From: Thecaphora thlaspeos
Lineage: Eukaryota > Basidiomycota > Ustilaginomycetes > Urocystidales > Glomosporiaceae
Assembly (NCBI GenBank): GCA_900291925.1
Contig: UWYS01000014.1
Location: 372,001 to 436,000, forward strand
Direction of reading: 5' to 3'
DNA: 64,000 nt
In this document: in pieces, positions 47,201 to 57,174 of the stretch
How positions within the stretch are numbered: the stretch's first letter is position 1
How the letters are laid out: every line of letters starts with the position of its first letter
Notes under the pieces: generated by a model
Told to the model about the DNA's origin: nothing
Seen by the model: only the letters and a program-made list of their open reading frames with translations
Databases searched by the model: none
Program-made: the position numbers and the translations under genes

Positions 47201-48509
47201 AGGCGAGGTGCTTAGGAAGAGCAGCAAAAGCACCGAGTGGTACACGCTCACTGGTGGGCTCGGCTTCGGCAAGATCAGGATCACGCTGCTATGGCGAAGC
47301 TTCGAGATTGCCATACCCAAGCCGCTGCGGGGCTGGAACGTCGGCGTGCTGGAGCTAGGCAGCTGCCACGCGTCTAGCTTGTCGCAGCAGCTGTTCGAGG
47401 CCAAACCGTGCCACATTCTCTTTGAGACGGTTGGAGGCAAGGCCGAGACGGCCAACGTCGGGCCGGTCGCAGAGTACGAGTCGGGCGAGAGCGAGCTGGC
47501 CACGGTCGCGTACCAGTGGCCGCTGGAGACGGCGTCTGTGCGCATACCCGTGAGGCAGAGATACCCTAACTTCCTCTACATCCACCTCCGCAGCGAGTCA
47601 CGCGTACCTGGCCGCCACCACAAGCACGCTCACGCCGTCATCCCGCTCAACCGTATTGCTGACGACACGTTCACGCGGCGCCGGGTGCCACTGTACGAGA
47701 CGGTCGACATGGACCGCTTCGAGCAGGACATGCTCCACGCGACGACCAACTCGGACCAGCTGCTCTCGCCTACGCAGGGCGACGACGAGCGGAAGCGTCT
47801 CTCTGCCGCGCTCGAAGAGATCTGCGAGGTGGCTACCTACGAGCTGCCGGCCGACGTGACGTCGGACAACCACATCAAACGCGTCGGATGGCTAGAGCTC
47901 AATCTCATATACCATCGCGGCATCGGTCCGGAGCACAGCTCGTGCATCGCCGGCGACCACGAGATGCGCTTCGCCCACGACACGTACGTGACGCTGACCG
48001 ACTGCGGCGAGAGGCCCAAACCGCACTTGCTGAGCGCCGAGAGCCGACGCCGTCTCGGCCAGCTAGGCTCTCAGCCTTCCGACCTGCTCGAGGCCGATCT
48101 CTCGAACTCGACCTCGGCGGCCGGCAGGCCGACCCATCGTCGTGTCGCGTCGAGGTCGCAGAACGAGTCTTCGGGCACCTTGGGGACGGTGGGAGCGAGC
48201 GAGCGTCCCTCGATGGAGCTTTTCGAGGACGGCGATGCCGATCGAGGCAGCCTGTATACGGCCTCGGTGACCGACTCGCAGCTGGACGACTATATGGACG
48301 AAGATGGATCGGACACGCTCGAGGGCAAGCGTGCGCGGCAGCGAGCGCTGCACCGTCAGCACCGTGGCGCCGCGCAGGTCAAAGGTTTCCGCACGCTGAG
48401 CTGGCTCAAAACGAACGCCGAGGACGGCGTTGTGCGGGTCAAGCGACAGTTTGGCAAGCAGAACAAGCGCATCGGCAAGATGGAGTCGGAGAGCGTCTCG
48501 CACTTCTAA
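44289..48509 (+). CDS. Tricalbin-like SMP- and C2-domain membrane-contact protein
   Basis: This single exon encodes 1406 residues. In order: a basic, Ser/Pro-rich N-terminus (about 1-185); a hydrophobic hairpin at about 191-226 (MIMGFFGATCVAVLVLSRIHWLFAIVVAGC), as in tricalbins anchored in the ER; an SMP-type lipid-transfer region from about 245 to 550 (EWLNTTLATVWPLIGSDYFGPFVDLLEDSL... and VPIWVEMIGIEGKMRVRLQM); and a C2 domain at about 556-650 (GLLVVVIHQATDLAAADANGSSDPFVQ, with Asp residues suited to calcium binding). A Pro-rich linker follows, then a second, divergent C2-like region at about 854-1000, more beta-rich sequence, and a basic C-terminus. By family these proteins tether ER to plasma membrane and move lipids. 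It also resembles the S. pombe Mug190 type of SMP/C2 protein. The length is close to that of the tricalbins (about 1200-1500). Confidence 0.85.
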   Translation: MNGNSNNEGDALPERRSSSIRKPSFSSMKSRMRQSSFKGKRRSIAANDDGDDILMDVNNGSDPKRWSHTSGESLPPLPPLPPRPSALTVAPPLPARPIASPQEHRGGYTFSEQPLVAEPQATTPPTEKVPASPPLAGSRRTARDPINSGGDGGLQGIATGAAQSARGLAERVASRPAAQADVDPFQQHIPMIMGFFGATCVAVLVLSRIHWLFAIVVAGCSSHVLWKKLDSAGRDVQWEVEMAEAAKRFHDPNQKEETVEWLNTTLATVWPLIGSDYFGPFVDLLEDSLMTQVPGIVHSVRVEDMDQGTIPIRVKSFKAIPSDETSFLAVDADPNRASRRHSKQKTTAATAGTAGAVGAAPGSSEDDDDDDTGIDTGDYINLEVVFAYRGSKPPSRRKRHMTTTTTSSNEKGDGSEPIGADAVADDPGLQTLMDAPTEKIHMLIYMGIGLQKIAAVEVPIWVEMIGIEGKMRVRLQMTPVAPFVKHVALTFVGSPKLEMSAKPLGKKMIIDAMNLPLISSYALRSVEDVIKGFIAPKSYTVDVAGLLGAGDGPSDVYAVGLLVVVIHQATDLAAADANGSSDPFVQASFSHAGKPLFTSRVLRKTTDPIWQETGFLLVTPDELRDHERLRLTVYDADRFSADDPLGKIEVSIDGLIRRSRMRKDAAAKLLETRMDDLKPMRRATAVQGRLKYSVGFFPLAHGKGSNNGKRQELFRKAEARARPVSKGDGSGSASAVDRKPHSLDFANKPPPLPPKPDKEGGPQQPLSPREMAGLGVGEVGIVGQGDEDEDEGEDGLLRYMTPFDRFVHKLGLPMDNDILLKRRKRRERVEKLITAIEGAKSATAEPPVRELPSGILAFHIHSIHNLEVQQTQRSYSNSKRLSQKQRYTTNADETLAEGTGAGKLPSSYVQVFLNDEVIFRTRTKTLNARPYINGGSERFVGDWTTARVDFTVRDARMREGDPILGCVGLRLGEVLRKSSKSTEWYTLTGGLGFGKIRITLLWRSFEIAIPKPLRGWNVGVLELGSCHASSLSQQLFEAKPCHILFETVGGKAETANVGPVAEYESGESELATVAYQWPLETASVRIPVRQRYPNFLYIHLRSESRVPGRHHKHAHAVIPLNRIADDTFTRRRVPLYETVDMDRFEQDMLHATTNSDQLLSPTQGDDERKRLSAALEEICEVATYELPADVTSDNHIKRVGWLELNLIYHRGIGPEHSSCIAGDHEMRFAHDTYVTLTDCGERPKPHLLSAESRRRLGQLGSQPSDLLEADLSNSTSAAGRPTHRRVASRSQNESSGTLGTVGASERPSMELFEDGDADRGSLYTASVTDSQLDDYMDEDGSDTLEGKRARQRALHRQHRGAAQVKGFRTLSWLKTNAEDGVVRVKRQFGKQNKRIGKMESESVSHF

Positions 48510-49740
48510 AGCGCCATTCGCAAGGGAGCGAGCCGACGACGCTGTAGCATTGCCTCTGACCCGAAAGGAGATCAGATTGCCTTGCTTTTGAACGACAGGC
48601 AGCAAGGACGACCTGTTCCTCCAACCGTCCTAGCGCAGGTACATGCTCGCACCTGATATGGACCGCCACCCCTGCCCACCTTCCGCGCTTCCTGTATGGT
48701 CTCGCTAGCCTCCTTCTGTCCATATCGATCGAGCCACGGAAAAGCACTCGTTGACGCGTTACTTGGGTCGCAATACGCACACTCATACACGGTATACTGT
48801 ATTTCACCCGTCGTCTTGCCGAGTGACGCAAGCTACCTGTGGAAAAAGTCGAATTCGAGGACCGGGCGCCGCTGCTGCTGCTGCTGCTGCGGCTCCCTCA
48901 ACAAAGTGGCGCGTCGCTGGGCGAAGAAGCCAGGCCGGGCGCTGTGGGCTGACTGACCCCGACGCGCCCGCGTCTCTCGGCCTTCTCCCAGCCACGCTTG
49001 GTCTGGCGGCGGACTGGCGGACCGTCCGAGAAGAGAGCGTGGGCGCCGCTGCTATCGCCAGTGGACTCGGTCCGGCTCACCTCGTTGCCACCCACACACT
49101 ACACTCTACTAATTACTCTCATCGCCTACCACCTCCTCAGCCACCTCCTTCGCCCCGCCACCTCCTACATCCTCCTTTCTGGCAACCTAGCGGGCATCGC
49201 CCCCCCACATACACTGCTGCGCACATTCCAGGGGCAGACCAACGCCGCAGCTTCCCACAACGGAAAACCTCCAACCATAAACTCCGGTACACTCCTGACC
49301 ATCTCCCATCTCAGCGCTCCACTTGGGTCATTTTAGCGCCCTTGCCTCGCCTCGCCTGCCGCAACTGCTGTCTCTGATCGCTCCCAGCTCTGGAGCTCCG
49401 CTCGCCGGATTTACGCCGCTCGTCTCTACTCCACCAGACACCACCGCCTTAACCCCCTGGCAACGACATATTCGCTCGTCTCGTCGTCAGGCTCGAGTCG
49501 GCACTAAGAATCTGCTCCTGCCTCGCCAAACCTCAGCTCGAGAGAGACGGCTGCCTCGCCATCTCGCCCTTCTGCAACTCCATCGAACTTGATCCGCCAA
49601 GCTCGCGCTGCCCGTTCTAGTCTCCCAGTCTGCCATTCCCTGCTTCTGCTGTGCCGCCGCACTGATAGCGCAGCTTTCGCCTACTCTCCAGCACAGGGCC
49701 CCAGCACCACAGCGGCGCTACAGACCGAGCAACGTCAGAG
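48510..49740. promoter_or_regulatory. RPE1 promoter and leader region
   Basis: These 1.2 kb contain no recognised gene. From about 49080 to 49740 the plus strand is C-rich with few G, a long leader-like stretch. A short CTG run (six units, about 48870-48890) lies inside. No clear TATA box is seen. Confidence 0.4.
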
Positions 49741-51321
49741 ATGCCCGCTACAAAGATCGCACCCAGCGTCCTGGCGTCGGACCTGGGCAACCTCAACTGT
49801 GAATGCCAGAGGATGATGGACTCAGGAGCGGACTGGCTGCATATGGGTGAGTCGCCTTCCAAAGACGCCCCCATTCCGCACTTGCCTTCCCGGCCTTCCC
49901 GGAGAGAAGGTGGAGGAGGATCGCAGCTTGAGTCAGGATCGGCGATTCTCCGCTGTGTTTTGTTCTCAGTGCCTATCGCAATCTCTAGAAAGCAGGGAAA
50001 AACTGACTTCAATCACGCACCTCTGCCGAATGACATCGACATTCTCCGCTCTTCCCTGATCTGCACTCATTGCTGTAGACATTATGGACGGGTGAGTTGC
50101 CAAGGTCGCAAACTGTGAAGCGCTGAGAGCCACCTCGCTGCCAAAGGCGGAGATGCTGACCCCCATCTCCTTACGTTCCGCTCCGGCCCTTGACACAGCC
50201 ACTTTGTGCCAAATATCGTCATGGGCGCTCCCGTCATCGCATCGGTCAGCAAGGCGGTACCCAACATCTTTATGGACTGCCACATGATGGTCACCGATCC
50301 GGGAAGGGTAAGTGGCCAGGCAACCGTCCCCGTCACCGAGAGCCTAGCTCGGCTGGCAGACAGCTTAATCTGACCGCTCCGCTTGCGACGATGCTGTGCT
50401 GCCTTGCCGTCTTGCGCAGTGGGTCAAGGATATCGCCGAGGCGGGTGGAGCTTCATATACGTTCCACTTGGAAGCGACAGGTGAGTGGCTGGGCCGACAT
50501 AGCTGAGGACATTTGAGCTCTTGCCTGTTGGTTGACCCGGTCCCTCCTTCCCTGCCTTCTGTTCCGCCTCTCACCAGATGATCCTATGGACGTGGTACGA
50601 CAGATCAAGGCCACCAAGATGCGGGCGGCGGTAGCAATCAACCCAGGCACGCCCGCCAGCGAGATCTCGGACGAGCTAGGAAAAGCGGTAGACATGATTC
50701 TCGTCATGACCGTTTGGCCAGGTGAGTCGCAGCCTACGATGCTTTGCGCAAGAGCGGCCCTGACAGCAGAAGCTCTAAAGCCGTGTTCGATCTTGCGTCT
50801 TTTGCCCCCGACGTGCAACGAATACAGGCGCGGGCGGACAAAAGTTTATGAAGGAGTGCATGCCGAAAGTGGCTGAGCTGCGCGCGCGTTTCCCGGACTT
50901 GGACGTTGAAGTGGACGGCGGCGTCGGGCCCAAGACGATCGACCGCTGCGCCGACGCCGGCGCCAACATCATTGTCGCGGGCACGGCCGTCTTTAACCAC
51001 CCGAACCCGAAGGACGTCATCCACTTTCTGCGGACGCGCTGCGAAGAGGCGCAGGAGCGCATCAAGAAGGAGCGCGAGAGGATCGCGCGGGGTGAGTCGG
51101 TGGAGCACGAGGTCAAGCACTACGAGGACGGCCGGAAGAGCGGGTACGCGTCGGGCGCCATCACGCCGCTTAGCTATCCGCGCGTCTACATGTCGGCGGC
51201 CAAGAGGGAGAAGCTGAGGAGGGAGAGCCAGGGCGCGCTCGAGCGAGGCGAGAGGCCCAACATGTCGGTATTGTCTGGCATGAGCAGTCTCAGCATCACG
51301 TCGGCCGTCAATGGCAAGTGA
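49741..51321 (+). CDS. RPE1: Ribulose-phosphate 3-epimerase with C-terminal extension
   Basis: Six exons, 49741..49846, 50079..50091, 50199..50307, 50420..50480, 50578..50721 and 50828..51321, give 308 residues with all phases fitting. The enzyme interconverts ribulose 5-phosphate and xylulose 5-phosphate in the cytosolic pentose phosphate pathway. Family motifs are present: [12 protein letters not shown] at the start, DIMDGHFVPNI (residues 36-46, the metal site and catalytic Asp), MDCHMMV near 66, PGAGGQKF and the second catalytic region [13 protein letters not shown] near 173-185. Exon 2 has only 13 nt and encodes DIMDG. Normal family length is about 220-240; this protein has some 80 extra C-terminal residues, highly charged, with Lys/Arg/Glu-rich helices and a Ser-rich end ([20 protein letters not shown]). 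The extension is in the same exon as the conserved end, so it is not a splicing guess. Confidence 0.93.
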
Positions 51322-51592
51322 CTAGCTGCGAGCCGGAGCAGGCTGTAGACGAGCGGGGAAGGCGGAGATGGGACGGGCAGAGCAGAGGAAGAGCCGTGCC
51401 TGTTACATACTCCGCGTGGAGGGGTAGGGGGCCGTGAGGGGTGTGAAAGGGATATCCATATTCATCTTGTACTCATTGATGACGCTCGCCACTTTGCGCT
51501 TGAGGGGGCGGAGAGAGAAACGGTCTGAAGACTTCGCTGCACGGCACACTCTTGCTATGCCGGTGTCGCCTGCGCTCGCGAAGGGCGACAGG
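51322..51592. other. Convergent 3' spacer
   Basis: This 271-nt spacer lies between RPE1 and the F-box-like frame. Nothing is recognised in it. Confidence 0.4.
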
Positions 51593-52786
51593 TCAGATCC
51601 ATGACCCCTTACCACCGCCCGCCCTATCGAGGAAGAAGATGATCCTGTGACGTTTCTCAAAAGCCGCCGGCGTTTGTGAGAGCTTGACGAATTCAACCGG
51701 TGGTCTAGCGTGGAACCGCAACGTGTCGCGTTGCGTCATGGATGAACCTTGCGACGCTGGCGGTACGCCTGTTGGGGAGGAGGAGGAGGAGGAAATGTGA
51801 AGCTGTTTCGTCAACCTCTGTTGAACCTTTTGCAAGGCATGTACATCGGATGATGTGTAGCCCTGTTGGATGCGAGATAAATCTCTACCTTCCAACGAGG
51901 ATATGAATCTATCGCGATGTGTCATCTTCCTCCAGCCGTAGAGAGATCGTATGGAGTCGATGAACTCTGATCGGAAGGATGAGTAGCTGGATAATGGGTC
52001 GTGTGTTGTGTTCGTCCAGACGTCGTTGCGTTCCATTGGCCAGGTGTCTTCTGAGTCGATTTGGTTGTTGAGTCGTGAGGAAGAGGAGGAGGTGGTGGTG
52101 GTGGTGGTGGTGGTGCAGGGGGAGGAGGAGGAGGGTAACGAAGAGCGTGTAGCGTCCCAGCAGAGATGGAGACGTTGGAGATGGTTGACGCCCCAGGACG
52201 AGAGGAGCGTTGATGCTGCGCAGGAAGACGAAGGGAGGCAAGGAGAGGAGGTGGGCGCGAAAGAGGAGAAGGACGTGTGGCCCGACCCGGCAAGCGGCGC
52301 GGCGTGACGTGGTCCTGTGTGCGTGTACGTCGTCATCAGGACGGCAGCGTCCGTCGCGGGAGAGGGAGTGGTACAGGCGAGACCGATCTGGAAGAATGGT
52401 CGTAACCTTGTGGTGCCGCTGGGGGACGATGTGGGCACAACGTCGCTATCGCAATGTGTCGTATCGATAAACAAATTCCTCGTCCACGATCCAGGCTTGG
52501 AATCGGGACAGGAGATATACGTCCTCCTCTGCTGACATCTATCTGGTCCTGCACCACCTTGCTGCTCGTCGCATTCGAGCAAAAACTGCCAGAGCGCCAC
52601 CACGTGCCGCGGCGAGGTGCAGACTATCGTCCGCCATCGTTCGGCGATGGTCCATTCGCAAACGCTTCGGGAGACGTAAGCGAGCGTGCGCGCGGTCGCT
52701 GGATCGGAGGCGGCAGACAGGCGGAAGATGGTGTAGAGCAGCTCGGTGGGTAGATGAGAGAGGGCGGGCGGCGTGGTGCGTTGGTG
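51593..52786 (-). CDS. F-box-like protein (3), start not found
   Basis: One open frame of 398 codons runs from 52786 to the stop at 51593. It opens with an F-box-like segment (HLPTELLYTIFRLSAASD, then VSRSVCEWTIAERWRTIV and VALWQFLLECDE) and continues with Ser/Thr/Pro-rich sequence and a Leu-rich segment (LLSSWGVNHLQRLHLCWDA). The C-terminal part has charged helices (RDRFISSLEGRDLSRIQQGY). There is no in-frame ATG before the F-box: the frame is closed upstream by a TGA at 52789..52787. The nearest ATG (52790..52788) overlaps that TGA and reads in another frame, so a +1 shift would be needed to join it. A good upstream splice acceptor in the right place is also missing. Either an exon is not recognised, or the 5' end is damaged. 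Confidence 0.4.
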   Translation of the reverse strand, partial: HQRTTPPALSHLPTELLYTIFRLSAASDPATARTLAYVSRSVCEWTIAERWRTIVCTSPRHVVALWQFLLECDEQQGGAGPDRCQQRRTYISCPDSKPGSWTRNLFIDTTHCDSDVVPTSSPSGTTRLRPFFQIGLACTTPSPATDAAVLMTTYTHTGPRHAAPLAGSGHTSFSSFAPTSSPCLPSSSCAASTLLSSWGVNHLQRLHLCWDATRSSLPSSSSPCTTTTTTTTSSSSSRLNNQIDSEDTWPMERNDVWTNTTHDPLSSYSSFRSEFIDSIRSLYGWRKMTHRDRFISSLEGRDLSRIQQGYTSSDVHALQKVQQRLTKQLHISSSSSSPTGVPPASQGSSMTQRDTLRFHARPPVEFVKLSQTPAAFEKRHRIIFFLDRAGGGKGSWI

Positions 52787-53290
52787 TCATGCGGCTCCTC
52801 GGCCTGGCGATCTCAAGACGGCCGGGCGAGGAGAGGGAGGAGGGTTGGTTGAGTAGTCGAGAAATAGGGTAGGCGGTGACATGGCGGACTGAGCATTGGT
52901 GGAGGCAAGGGGATGGTGGTAGCGGGATAGATTTCCTTTCAAGGAAAGAGGAAGGCAGGGTCGGCGGAGCAGGAGAGGCAAAGGGCCACTCAACAACCTG
53001 TGCAGGGCGACCGTGTCTGTGCGTCTCCTTTTCTAGAGGCGCTGCGTCACCTGGCAGCCGCCGCTGCAACTCGCACTCGCACGGACGTCAGCGCACGCGC
53101 CCTCCTCGGAAGCGAAGTCGTCGTCGTGGGTTGTGAGTGCAGCATCTCGCCCTTCTCCACCGAGAAAAGAAAAGAGTAAAAGTACGTTGACACAGGCTGC
53201 CGCCTCGATGGCCGGGCACCACCACCTCTCCGCTCCCTCATTTCCCTTCTACGGGCAGCCATCCCATCCAAGCGCACCGCTCTCGCCACA
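52787..53290. other. Divergent spacer before PYM
   Basis: About 500 nt lie between the F-box-like frame and the PYM start. An open frame starting at GTG 53133 runs into the first PYM exon in a different frame and is not coding. No regulatory motif stands out. Confidence 0.4.
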
Positions 53291-54053
53291 ATGTCGAAAC
53301 CTCCGCTCTTCCCACAAGCCAGCGTGTCAGGCGTCATCAACGACCCAAACTCACAACAGCGTGTCATCCCGGAAAGCAGACGCGCCGATGGATCGTAAGT
53401 CCAACCCTCCTCCCTCCTCGTCGTCATCCTCAGTCACTGACCTCTCTCTGTCCCTTTCCCCCATTGATTCCTACGTCGTCCAAACTCTTCTTAGGACAAG
53501 AAAGGAACGCAAAGTCAAACCGGGCTTCACGCCCGCCGAAGACGTGACACGTTTCCGCTCCTCACGCGCGCTCGATGCCGAACGACGCAAGCTCCCACCC
53601 GGTAGCGTACCGGGCTTCATCAAGCCATCTCCACAGCTCGAAGCCCGAAGGTCCGGCGCTGCCTCCTCCGCATTCAACAGCACCGCCGCCGCGCTGAGCA
53701 AGAGCGCAAAGAAGAACGCAAAGAGGAAAGAGAATCGTGCTGCGGCTGGATCGAAAGGCGAAGAAGAGGAAGACGTACCAGATGCCTGGGACGATGAAGA
53801 ACCCGCTCCGAAATCAACCGATACGAACAAGACGGAAGAGACAAAAACCGACGTAGCGCTCGTGCCGGTGCCAAATGAGGCGAAAGCGCAGCAGGATCCG
53901 GCGAAACGTAGGCTCAACCTCGGCAAGAAGATCAAGGCGGCAGAGTCGTTGTTGGATAAGAGGGAAAAGGGCGAGAAGCTCCTGCCCGAGCAGGACGTCA
54001 AGGTCGACTCGTTGGAGGCAATGAGGAAGGAGATGGAGAGCCTGGAGCTGTAA
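53291..54053 (+). CDS. PYM/WIBG homologue, exon-junction-complex disassembly factor
   Basis: Two exons, 53291..53394 and 53495..54053, give 220 residues; the intron is 100 nt with a GTAAGT donor and a TTCTTAG acceptor. The N-terminal 60 residues carry the family signature that binds the Mago-Y14 heterodimer: SGVINDPNSQQRVIPESRRADGS, the splice junction, then TRKERKVKPGFTPAEDV. A middle region is rich in Ala/Lys, then acidic (EEEEDVPDAWDDEEP), and the C-terminus has a Lys/Glu helix (RRLNLGKKIKAAESLLDKRE) ending in MESLEL. By family, PYM associates with ribosomes and strips exon junction complexes from spliced mRNAs in the cytoplasm. Its presence fits an intron-rich genome. Confidence 0.85.
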
Positions 54054-54385
54054 CAGTGGTCTCCCAACGTCAAAAATCGCGCTGTATCTGTATCGAAGGT
54101 GTATCAGCGATGCCTCCTGGCCTGTTCACCTGACGGTGGAGCTTGTGCGGACCGTGACTCGGGCGACCCAGTGATGCCGTTGCGCAGAGTAGATCCGCAA
54201 GGCTACGCACCCTGTCGAAACGGTTGCTTGCCCAATAGCAGGTGGAGTCTCGCACGCGCACGCACCCGCCCGACCCATGGCAGAAGCTGCGATCAGATCA
54301 ATCTCGCTCGATGTCGCATTGCCGCATACTAATGGACCACACCAAGCCGACCCAACGGCTGAAGCTAGGGCGGAAGACGACCGCA
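54054..54385. other. Convergent 3' spacer
   Basis: This spacer lies between PYM and NUP84. Nothing is recognised in it. Confidence 0.4.
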
Positions 54386-57174
54386 CTAGACAGCAATCTG
54401 CTCCGCCTCTGCCGCCACCACAAACACGTCTCCCTTGTCCAACAGACCTAGGCTCGCTTCCCTCACCCTAGTCAGGTAGTCCCTCAGCAGGTTCCTCTCC
54501 CTCGTGATAAAGTCGAGGTAGATCTTATACCTCTCGTCCGCCACCAACTCGGACAACTTCAGCGCCAATTCAAGGTGGTGCGGCACCACCTCTGCGCTCT
54601 GCACCAGCATCTCGTGCAGCCTAAACACCGTCTCGGGGATGTAGATGTGTCGGATCCGATCCAGCTCGTCGGCCCTTCGTTCCGCGTCGAGGTCTTCCAC
54701 CTCGAAATCGAGCTTGAGCCAGTCCATCTGCAACAGCTCGCTGTCAAGACGTCGAGACTGATCGACGACCGAAGCGAGCGCCTTTGTCCAGTTCAGTCGT
54801 TCCAGACGCGCCGAGGAAGAAGCTTGCGGCGAGACGGGAGGTTTCGTCGTCCAGAACTCGCGGTAGCGTACGCTGGCCGCAAACGCGTCAAAAAAGGCGC
54901 GCCAGTGGACGTGTTCTACCGCCTGATCCTCGCGCAGCTCCAGGCTAGAGACCTGCGACAGCACCACGTACGGCAGGCGCAGCAGCAGCGCCCGTGCGGC
55001 ATGGAGCCGGCCCGTCGAGAGAAAGAGGCGCGTAAGCGCATTGCTCTGCAAGATGGCGTCGGCGTACGTCGGCTCGCTGAACGTCAGCCAGTCGATGCAC
55101 CGGATCAGCGCTTCCTCGTTGGGCTCGAGCTGCGTGTCGAACTGCGTCACGTCAACCGGCCCGTCGGTCGAGACGGTGCTGAAGAGATCGTCGAAGACCA
55201 TCGACACGGTGCACCTCGCCACGGCCGCCAGATCAAGCTCGTGTTCCTGCGCCCGTAGCAGCGCCTCGCGCTTCGCCTCGACGCTTGCATCGACGTCCAT
55301 CGACTTGAGGAAGTGCGCGTAGCTGGCCGTCGCGCTCTGCGGCTCAAGGCTGCTGGCGTACATGGCCACCAGCGAGTCCTCGCCCACCGCCTCGAGCACT
55401 TGGACGTAGGCCGAGAGGATGTCGTTGCAGGCCATGTCCGGCATCGGTTGCTCCAGCAGGCGCAAGTAAAGAATGAGATGCGAGAAGAAGCGCAGGATCC
55501 GCGCGTAGATGGCAGGCTCGAGCGAGAGGCGCATCTCGTTGACCCGTCCAGCGAGCCGGCTCAGCAGCTCCGCGACGTTGTTGGAGATGATGGCGCGTTG
55601 CACCACGTGGAACGAGTCGCCAGCCTGGGTGTGGATGTGGTGCGCCTGCGTCTGCGACAGTTTGTCGAAGATCGCGTCGAGACTGAGCGTCTCCTTGTCA
55701 TGGACGCTGGCGTCTGACAGCTGGACCGCGCCGCACTCGGCATCGCCGAACGCATCGACGTCCGGCTCCTGGCTCCACCAGCCCTTGATGGCATCCAGCT
55801 TGGAGTCGATCAGCGTCTCGAGCTTGCAGTTGATGTGCGCCCACAGGTACTCTTCCCACGTCTGACTGACGTGCGTGACCGACTGCACGTCGCCGGCCAG
55901 CGAGCCGTAGAGGGCCCGTTCGAACTCGTCCAGGTTTTGCTGTCGATGCGCGTTAGGCAAAGGAGAAGGCAAACGGGACGGTCGACCGATCAGATCAAGA
56001 CACGCGAGAGGGTCAATGACCGCTTCGACCGCCACGGCTCACTTACGCTGGACGCCAGCTTGCGGCAGACGGCCTTCCACAGGGCACGGTTGCGATTGCC
56101 GATCGGGCTCTGCAACTCTTCAAATGCCGGAGCTAAGTCGAATGCATCATCGATGGTCGCGGGCCGTGCTCTAGGACGTCAGCCTCTCGAACGCCTCAGC
56201 AAGGAGGGACGGCATCGGCGAAGCAGGGCACTCACAGATTGTCGGGTCGTGGTAGAGCATAGCGCCCCTCAGCGAGGCCGCCCTCCAGCTCTGGTCGGTC
56301 TGTCGGCAGAGGTCAAAGGCGGATTCGAGCTGGCCTGCTCTTGTGTACTCGAAAAGATTCCGTAGCAGAGCCTTTTCGTAGGTCTGCAAATTGCGGGGAG
56401 CGGAGGTGGGCGGCGGCCAGTGTCAGCGCCGCGTACCACTCCGTCGTCAGAGGAGGATCGGGTGCATGCACGGTAACTCACAGCGTCCTCTAGCTCCAAG
56501 CCACCTGGTCCCCTCGATGTTGCATCTGGATCGAGGTTGGCGACCGCCTTACCCCTGTTCTTGGATCCCAAGCCCGATCCTGCCGCCGACCCAAAAGCGA
56601 CGCGACTTGACGCTCCGCCGCCTCCGCCGGCGCGCTTCTCTGCGCGAAGGCGGTTCTTTGTGAAGGTCCAGTATCCCTTCCTGACCTCTACAATGTGCCT
56701 CGGAGGCAGCGTCTCCTGCAGCCACTCGCGTATCAGCTTGAGCTCGTTGAGCTCATCGTCTCTTTCGAAGATGGACTGTATCGCGACGAGCGGGGTCTCG
56801 TATGGAGTCGTCTCCGCAGGAGCTTGCGGCTCTGCCTGGTCGGTGGAGGACTGCTTCCTGTGTAGACGTTCTGCTGTGAGGAGGTGTAGAAGGGTCCATG
56901 TGCTATGCTCGAGCAGCCAGGACTGGCGGTTGTCGTCGTCTAAGCGCTGCGAGTCGGCGGTGAAGGCGCCGGCGTCGTCGAGGGCCTCTTGGGCCCGCTG
57001 CGCGCAGATGTCGGCAAACATGAGGGCGACGCCTCTGTCTGCGTCTATCCTCGCTGCTACATCGAGGTGCCTGGATGCCTGGAGAATGTGGGCAAAGGAG
57101 GCGAAGCTGGAGGGCGAGTCGAGCGTCATTGAGCTGGAGGCGCCGAGGTTGGCGCTGGCCTGCGCCACGGCCAT
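54386..57174 (-). CDS. NUP84: Nucleoporin Nup84/Nup107
   Basis: Four exons, 57174..56482, 56383..56236, 56168..56047 and 55939..54386, give 838 residues; introns are 98, 67 and 107 nt with GTGAGT or GTAAGT donors. The protein belongs to the Nup84/Nup107 family, an alpha-helical stalk component of the Y-shaped outer-ring complex of the nuclear pore. Family marks are ESAFDLCRQTDQSWRAASLRGAMLYHDP on exon 2, GNRNRALWKAVCRKLA on exon 3, and FERALYGSLAGDVQSVTHVSQTWEEYLWAHIN at the start of exon 4, followed by helices to the C-terminus. Yeast Nup84 has 726 residues; the extra length is mainly a Gly/Ala/Ser-rich loop (about 185-230) just before the first intron. It is head-to-head with TFIIB. Confidence 0.9.

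Noticed and set aside
53133..53494. Upstream extension of the PYM reading frame starting with GTG
   Set aside because: The PYM signature around RVIPESRRADGS is in another frame; the spliced model from ATG 53291 explains the family match and phase.
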